DNA of 10,854 bases from Methanobacteriota archaeon (GTDB taxonomy: Archaea; Thermoplasmatota; Poseidoniia; Poseidoniales; Poseidoniaceae). Below are positions 6,491-10,854 of this stretch, piece after piece. The position numbers and the translations under genes were made by a program. Below the pieces are notes generated by a model, which worked only from the letters and a program-made list of their open reading frames with translations, had not been told where the DNA came from and ran no database searches. Where the stretch lies: assembly GCA_002727695.1 (NCBI GenBank), contig PBXT01000016.1, forward strand, positions 1 to 10,854, read 5' to 3'. Every line of letters begins with the position of its first letter. Position 1 is the stretch's first letter.

Positions 6491-8044
6491 ATGGGAACAT
6501 GTCCCTTCTGTCGCGCCCAAACCCTACCGGGCGATTCTATCTGCTACAGTTGTGGCAGAGTAATCACCGGAGCATCCGGAATGGATTCTAGGGTGAAGGG
6601 TGAATTCATGCGTTCACCAACTAGAAAAGCGAAGCGTGGAATGGCACCTCGGCAAGCTAAAATCAGCAAGGCGAATCCAAAACGCCGAGGTAGAAAAAAG
6701 CGCAGTAGAATCAATCAACTAGGGCTAGTAGCCTTCATTGCATTCGTATTCTTTACTCCAGAGGCTCGACAATTTGTTCTGGCTAAATGGGCAGAGGTTG
6801 AAGATTATCTTATGGAGGCAATAGCGCCCTATCAGGTATATCCTCTTGAGGCTGAATACACAGTTGTTCGTAGTATTGATTTGTGGAACAATGGATCCGG
6901 TAATGGCCACTTGGAAGAATCAATTCCTCTTCCGATGGATGTTACTAGCAATGAAGGAGGTGCTGTGGCTCTGGCATACGATGACGGGACTGAAGTTGCA
7001 AAGTCTAACATTCAAACCATAATTGATATGGAATTAAGAATAGATGGCGAGGTAATAGCCATACCCAGCGACGGTTTACCTTACCGGAGTAAAGCTAATG
7101 CGATTTTGACTCAGGATGGTAATGAAGTATGGTGGCCAGGGCAAGGCTCTGGTTCTGATTTCTGCCCACATGGTCCGTGCGTTAGGGTTTCAATCGATGT
7201 CCCAAGTGGAACCCACGAGACAGTAGATTTCGCAGTAACACTGCATTCTGCGACACACACTTGGTGGCATTCAACAAGAATGGATGGTAAAATTGACGGT
7301 AAGTCCGAAGGTGTAAGCGTACATCGCTCGGGTACATTCGATGATATTTCAGAAAGAGGATTGGGTGCTAGAGTCAATGAGTTCTCTGACAACCCTTGGT
7401 ATGACCGTGGAGGGCAATATGGATGGGCAATCGATGGAAGACAAAACACTGCTCCTTTGGTTCATCAAACGGCTGCAAGTATTGAAGCCTCACTTCCATC
7501 AAATTTGAAAGATAATGCATATGCCTACGCAAGAGCAACATTTGACTGGTTGAATACAAATGTACCATACGATACTGCTGCACCTAACGTAGCTCGTAGC
7601 GGCGAGCAATGTTTGCAAGCCGGAATTGGAGATTGTGACGAGCAGTCTAATGCTTTCATGAGTATAATGCGAACAAAAGGAATTCCGACATGGTATGTGT
7701 TTGGTGCACTCACAGATTCACAATTCCAGACATGGGAGGGGCACGCATGGGCATACATTATGTTACCAATGTCGCAAGAATGGTGCGAAGATAATGGAGT
7801 AGTACTAGAAACATGTTATGTTGAAGGAGCTGTTGACGTAGTAAATCGCAAGTGGCTGGTCCATACCCCAACTGCATACATTGACTGGATTGAGGAAGCA
7901 CCTTGGGACAATGTAGATGGATACTATGCAGGAGGGTCGATTTCAGGTAATGACTTCAAGCGCTTAAGATCATTCTACACTGAAGGATACAAAGTAATCG
8001 GTGGCACTTGGGATAACAAATGGTTAGGAGAGGATTTCTCATGA
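6491..8044 (+). CDS. Membrane-anchored zinc-ribbon protein with extracytoplasmic transglutaminase-like domain
   Basis: This 517-residue protein has four visible parts. Residues 1-25 are a zinc ribbon, CPFC (4-7) and CYSC (18-21). Residues 38-73 are a very basic linker (RSPTRKAKRG, KRRGRKKRSR). A single TM lies at about 75-90 (INQLGLVAFIAFVFF). The long C-terminal part, predicted outside by the positive-inside rule, has a beta-rich region (about 120-260, with C225 and C230) and then a transglutaminase/protease-like core at about 335-470. That core shows the nucleophile C382 in GDCDEQSNAF, H418 in EGHAWAYI, and WLVHTPT at 455-461, where the family usually has W...DPT. The canonical third-residue Asp is therefore not obvious; D465 or D449 might serve. 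The substrate is unknown. The gene precedes trkA with a 4-base ATGA overlap, so the two are likely translationally coupled and this protein may act with potassium uptake or its envelope context. That link is inference. Confidence 0.75.
   Translation: MGTCPFCRAQTLPGDSICYSCGRVITGASGMDSRVKGEFMRSPTRKAKRGMAPRQAKISKANPKRRGRKKRSRINQLGLVAFIAFVFFTPEARQFVLAKWAEVEDYLMEAIAPYQVYPLEAEYTVVRSIDLWNNGSGNGHLEESIPLPMDVTSNEGGAVALAYDDGTEVAKSNIQTIIDMELRIDGEVIAIPSDGLPYRSKANAILTQDGNEVWWPGQGSGSDFCPHGPCVRVSIDVPSGTHETVDFAVTLHSATHTWWHSTRMDGKIDGKSEGVSVHRSGTFDDISERGLGARVNEFSDNPWYDRGGQYGWAIDGRQNTAPLVHQTAASIEASLPSNLKDNAYAYARATFDWLNTNVPYDTAAPNVARSGEQCLQAGIGDCDEQSNAFMSIMRTKGIPTWYVFGALTDSQFQTWEGHAWAYIMLPMSQEWCEDNGVVLETCYVEGAVDVVNRKWLVHTPTAYIDWIEEAPWDNVDGYYAGGSISGNDFKRLRSFYTEGYKVIGGTWDNKWLGEDFS
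8026..8033 (+). promoter_or_regulatory. Shine-Dalgarno AGGAGAGG for trkA
   Basis: AGGAGAGG lies inside the last codons of the transglutaminase-like gene, 7 bases before ATG 8041. It selects that ATG over an in-frame TTG at 8020 and fits translational coupling at the ATGA overlap. Confidence 0.65.
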
Positions 8045-9456
8045 GGGTAATCATAGGTGGAGGAGGTCGCGTAGGCACCGGCCTATCACGAGCATTACGC
8101 AGCGAAGACAAGGACGTTGTTCTTGTTGATAACAATGCGAGAGCCGTTAAAAATTCTCAGGGGATGGATATTCTTGTTCTTCATGGAGACATAACACAAC
8201 GACAAAAATTTATCGAGGCTGGTATTGAAACCGCTCAGGTTTATGTGGCTGCTACTAACTCAGATGAGCGAAATATCTTGTCGTGTGCACTAGCAAAGCA
8301 TGTTCATGAAGAGCAGACTGGCGGCAAAGGAGAATTAATGACAATTTGTAGAGTTCGAAATCCAATGTTCCTAGAAGAACATCAATCTGGTAAACTGTCC
8401 AAATGGGCTGGAGTAGATCACGTAGTCCATCCAGTGGATGGTGCGATTGAAAGATTGATGTCTGGATTACGCTCATCATCATTAACTGAAGTAATTCCTT
8501 TCGAAGCAGATGCTTACATCGTAGAGTTAGACGTTACATCAGAAGCAGGCGGAGTTGTACATCGGACATTAAGGGAGTCAGGAGCTAGAGTTGAAGGTGG
8601 AATGCCTCTTATTGTGGGATTGAAAAGAGATGGAGAACCTGGTAGAGTTCCGATTGCTGACGACCAGATTTTACCTAAAGACCGTGTTGCAATCGCTACT
8701 GCAGGTGAAGCATCATTCAACAGGATTCTTCGCATATTTGGGCATGAACACATAGATTTCCCGGACCGACCAAAGGTTGCCATATTTGGAGCAGGGCTGA
8801 TTGGTACACGGTTAGCTAAGGCTTGGCTTGATGCTAACGGAACCGTAACAATAGTCGAAAGAGACCTAGAGAAAGCAAACAATCTTGCTGGCTCCGACCT
8901 AGGCAACCGCAAGGGTATTGAAATTATACACGGCGACCACCTTGACAAAGACTTGCTATCAGAAATCGAGATTGCATCACATGACATTGCAATTTCCGCA
9001 CTAGATAATGACCACGCATCCATTGCAGCAGTGTTACTAGCTAGCGACATGGGTGTTGAAAGAACTGGTCTGATATTGTATGATGCTGACCTAGTGAACG
9101 TGGTTAGAAGAATGGGGATTACATTCTCAGTTGACAGAAAGCGTGTTGCAATCGATACTATTCTTGCTAAGATCCATTCTGAACTACCGGGTCCATATGC
9201 AGTACTGTCAAGCGTCCCTGATGTTATCGGAATTTGTTTACCAATCAATTCAAATGTGAAATTTGCAGGTAAAACCATTGCAGATGCTGGACTTCCAGAA
9301 TGGTGTAAAGTTGCATTCATTCAAAGGAAAAACATACATGAAGAATGGGAGACAATGCGACCATCTTCGACAAAGACATTGCTCGAGGGAGACCGTTTGA
9401 CCATATTCTTGCCGCCAGATCGAGTAGATGATTTGGAGAAGAAATTCAAGGTGTGA
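8041..9456 (+). CDS. trkA: Trk potassium uptake regulatory subunit TrkA
   Basis: This 471-residue cytoplasmic protein forms the nucleotide-gated ring under the TrkH channel and controls K+ uptake in response to NAD(H) or ATP/ADP. It is the doubled form, as in E. coli (about 458 residues). The first TrkA_N Rossmann domain has GGGRVGTGL at 7-15 and an acidic ribose-binding residue D30 in VLVDNN; a TrkA_C domain follows at about 150-225. The second Rossmann domain starts VAIFGAGLIGTRLAKAWL with GAGLIG at 250-255 and E273 at the end of its second strand, and the last TrkA_C domain covers about 385-471. Both Gly-rich loops look intact, so both sites should bind nucleotide. The ATG overlaps the upstream stop by 4 bases, and trkH begins 7 bases after the stop. 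The layout is thus a three-gene operon with the transglutaminase-like gene first. Confidence 0.95.
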   Translation: MRVIIGGGGRVGTGLSRALRSEDKDVVLVDNNARAVKNSQGMDILVLHGDITQRQKFIEAGIETAQVYVAATNSDERNILSCALAKHVHEEQTGGKGELMTICRVRNPMFLEEHQSGKLSKWAGVDHVVHPVDGAIERLMSGLRSSSLTEVIPFEADAYIVELDVTSEAGGVVHRTLRESGARVEGGMPLIVGLKRDGEPGRVPIADDQILPKDRVAIATAGEASFNRILRIFGHEHIDFPDRPKVAIFGAGLIGTRLAKAWLDANGTVTIVERDLEKANNLAGSDLGNRKGIEIIHGDHLDKDLLSEIEIASHDIAISALDNDHASIAAVLLASDMGVERTGLILYDADLVNVVRRMGITFSVDRKRVAIDTILAKIHSELPGPYAVLSSVPDVIGICLPINSNVKFAGKTIADAGLPEWCKVAFIQRKNIHEEWETMRPSSTKTLLEGDRLTIFLPPDRVDDLEKKFKV

Positions 9457-9463
9457 AACCAAG

Positions 9464-10854
9464 ATGCGCCGAGACGTACTTTCACTAATCGTCGGATGGA
9501 CGATGATGGCAATGCTGATACCATTGTCATTCAGTTTCCTGATTACTTGGTGGTTAGATGGATTTAACACAGCACTGATTTCGTTCATGATACCGATGAT
9601 GTTCTCTGGACTAATCGGACTGTCGTTGCTTAGTATTGGAGTTCGATCAGATACAACAGAACGGCTTCGAGACAGGGAAGCCTTTGCTGCTGTTGCATTG
9701 GCTTGGCCAGTAGCTGTCTTGATTGGCAGCCTACCGTTTTGGCTTGGAGGAGTATTTCATGGACCATTTACAGATGGATCTCAGATGGCCGACATAGGTC
9801 GAGGATTCGTTAATTCATGGTTCGAATCAATGTCAGGATTCACTACGACAGGTGCTACTGTTATCGAACATTCAATGAGTCCGAATTGTATTCCGGGAAC
9901 AACTCCTGATTGTATCAATGCTCAGCCAAAAGGTATACTGATTTGGCGGTCTCTAACACAATGGCTAGGTGGAATGGGAATCATCATGCTTGGTCTGATG
10001 TTGCTTTCCAGAGTGCTCGGAGGTGGTATGGCATTAGCAAGAGCAGAATTGACGGGACCTTCCCTCTCGAGATTGCGGCCTAAGTTGCAAGAGACAGCAC
10101 TAGCTCTTTGGACGATTTACATCGTTCTAACCGCACTTGAGATTTTGTTGCTGTGGGGGGTTGGAGGGATGACCATTTTCGATGCATTCAATCATGGCTT
10201 GACCACGATGCCCTCTGGAGGATTCTCAACACACGATGCTTCTATTGCGTATTACGATAGTTTCGTTGTTGAATCAATTATCATATGTTTCATGTTCCTT
10301 GCCGGTGTGAATTTCACTTTAATTTGGTTGGCATGGGAAAAGCAGTGGGACAAGGTGTTTGCAGACCAAGAAGGACGAAGTTATGTCTTGGTAATTCTAG
10401 CAACAACACTTTTTGTATTCATTGCACTGATGTCACAAGGAAGTAGAATCGATGATGGATTCTTCGATTCGTTGTTCACTGTAGTTTCTATAGGTACGAG
10501 TACTGGGTACACTAATTCTGATTATATGCTCTGGCCGGTTGTAACTCACATTTTCTTATTCCTGCTTATGATTGTAGGAGCTTGTGCGGGTTCAACTAGC
10601 GGTGGATTGAAGCTCATGAGAGTTAAACTGGCTTTGAAAATAGCGTGGAGAGAAATCGGAAGAATTGCACAACCAAAGCGTGTTGTTCAAATTAGAATGA
10701 ATGACGAGGTTGTAGACAATGATAGATTAGGACTGATTGTAGGAATGCTATTCGTTTGGACCGGACTATTCGCTCTCTCGTGTATTGTCTTGGCAGTAAC
10801 TATGCCAAACTCGGATTTCGAATCTGTTGTCGCTGTAGTTGCTTCATCTCTTGG
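9464..10854 (+). CDS. trkH: Trk potassium uptake channel subunit TrkH, 3' end cut by window
   Basis: The frame is open from ATG 9464 to the last base, giving 463 residues. This is a polytopic K+ channel-like transporter of the SKT (Trk/Ktr/HKT) superfamily, which imports K+ across the cytoplasmic membrane. Three of the four pore-loop filters are visible: SGFTTTGATV at 124-133, TTMPSGGFST at 247-256 and SIGTSTGYTN at 342-351. The window ends in SSLG, the start of the fourth. WRSLTQWLGGMGIIML at 161-176 and AGSTSGGLKLMR at 375-386 are also family signatures. Family length is about 480-500, so roughly the fourth pore loop and last helix are missing. The extracellular loop after the first filter has C142 and C150 (NCIPGTTPDC), which could form a disulfide. 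AAGGTG 10 bases upstream may serve as ribosome site; the gap to trkA is 7 bases. Confidence 0.95.
   Translation, partial: MRRDVLSLIVGWTMMAMLIPLSFSFLITWWLDGFNTALISFMIPMMFSGLIGLSLLSIGVRSDTTERLRDREAFAAVALAWPVAVLIGSLPFWLGGVFHGPFTDGSQMADIGRGFVNSWFESMSGFTTTGATVIEHSMSPNCIPGTTPDCINAQPKGILIWRSLTQWLGGMGIIMLGLMLLSRVLGGGMALARAELTGPSLSRLRPKLQETALALWTIYIVLTALEILLLWGVGGMTIFDAFNHGLTTMPSGGFSTHDASIAYYDSFVVESIIICFMFLAGVNFTLIWLAWEKQWDKVFADQEGRSYVLVILATTLFVFIALMSQGSRIDDGFFDSLFTVVSIGTSTGYTNSDYMLWPVVTHIFLFLLMIVGACAGSTSGGLKLMRVKLALKIAWREIGRIAQPKRVVQIRMNDEVVDNDRLGLIVGMLFVWTGLFALSCIVLAVTMPNSDFESVVAVVASSL

Noticed and set aside
8020..8040. TTG 8020 as the trkA start
   Set aside because: AGGAGAGG at 8026-8033 is placed for ATG 8041, where the Rossmann strand MRVIIGGGG begins as in other TrkA proteins.
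8514..9320. 268-codon open frame antisense to trkA
   Set aside because: It lies wholly inside a well-supported trkA, has Ser/Thr/Ile-rich composition typical of an antisense shadow, and shows no domain motif.

Overview
The window reads as a stretch of an archaeal chromosome. The prolyl-tRNA synthetase is of the archaeal/eukaryotic type and ends in a terminal Tyr. The SRP54 is of archaeal type, the ArsA/Get3-like ATPase carries a C-terminal HSP20-like domain, several starts have weak or no Shine-Dalgarno sequence, and the promoter candidates look like archaeal TATA boxes. Base composition is moderate to AT-leaning, and genes are tightly packed with no gap above about 110 bases. A planktonic euryarchaeon/Thermoplasmatota such as Marine Group II (Poseidoniales) is my best guess. 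This is inference from gene style, not from a marker gene search. I see no mobile elements, CRISPR arrays, tRNA or rRNA genes.

Layout. (1) Bases 1-3006, plus strand: the tail of a transketolase C-terminal subunit, a small transaldolase (together half of the non-oxidative pentose phosphate pathway), an unrecognised two-TM membrane protein, and prolyl-tRNA synthetase. (2) Bases 3007-5576, minus strand: an ArsA/Get3-family ATPase followed after 41 bases by SRP54. Both families deliver proteins to membranes, so this looks like a membrane-targeting operon. It converges on proS with no intergenic base at all: the two stop codons abut as TGA|TCA. (3) Bases 5577-5653: a compact divergent intergenic region with a perfect 8-bp inverted repeat, CTTGAATA, placed almost symmetrically about 25 bases upstream of each start codon. 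It may be a bidirectional promoter or operator. (4) Bases 5654-10854, plus strand: an unrecognised polytopic membrane protein, then a zinc-ribbon/TM/transglutaminase-like protein whose stop overlaps the start of trkA (ATGA), then trkH running off the window end. TrkA and TrkH form a Trk-type potassium uptake system; the transglutaminase-like protein is coupled to it by position.

The points most worth a second look are the transglutaminase-like protein coupled to TrkAH, the Get3/ArsA-SRP54 pair, the symmetrical divergent promoter, and the ProRS with a mostly lost zinc knuckle and an acidic insertion. Most of the window is housekeeping. I do not see a clear undescribed defence or mobile system.
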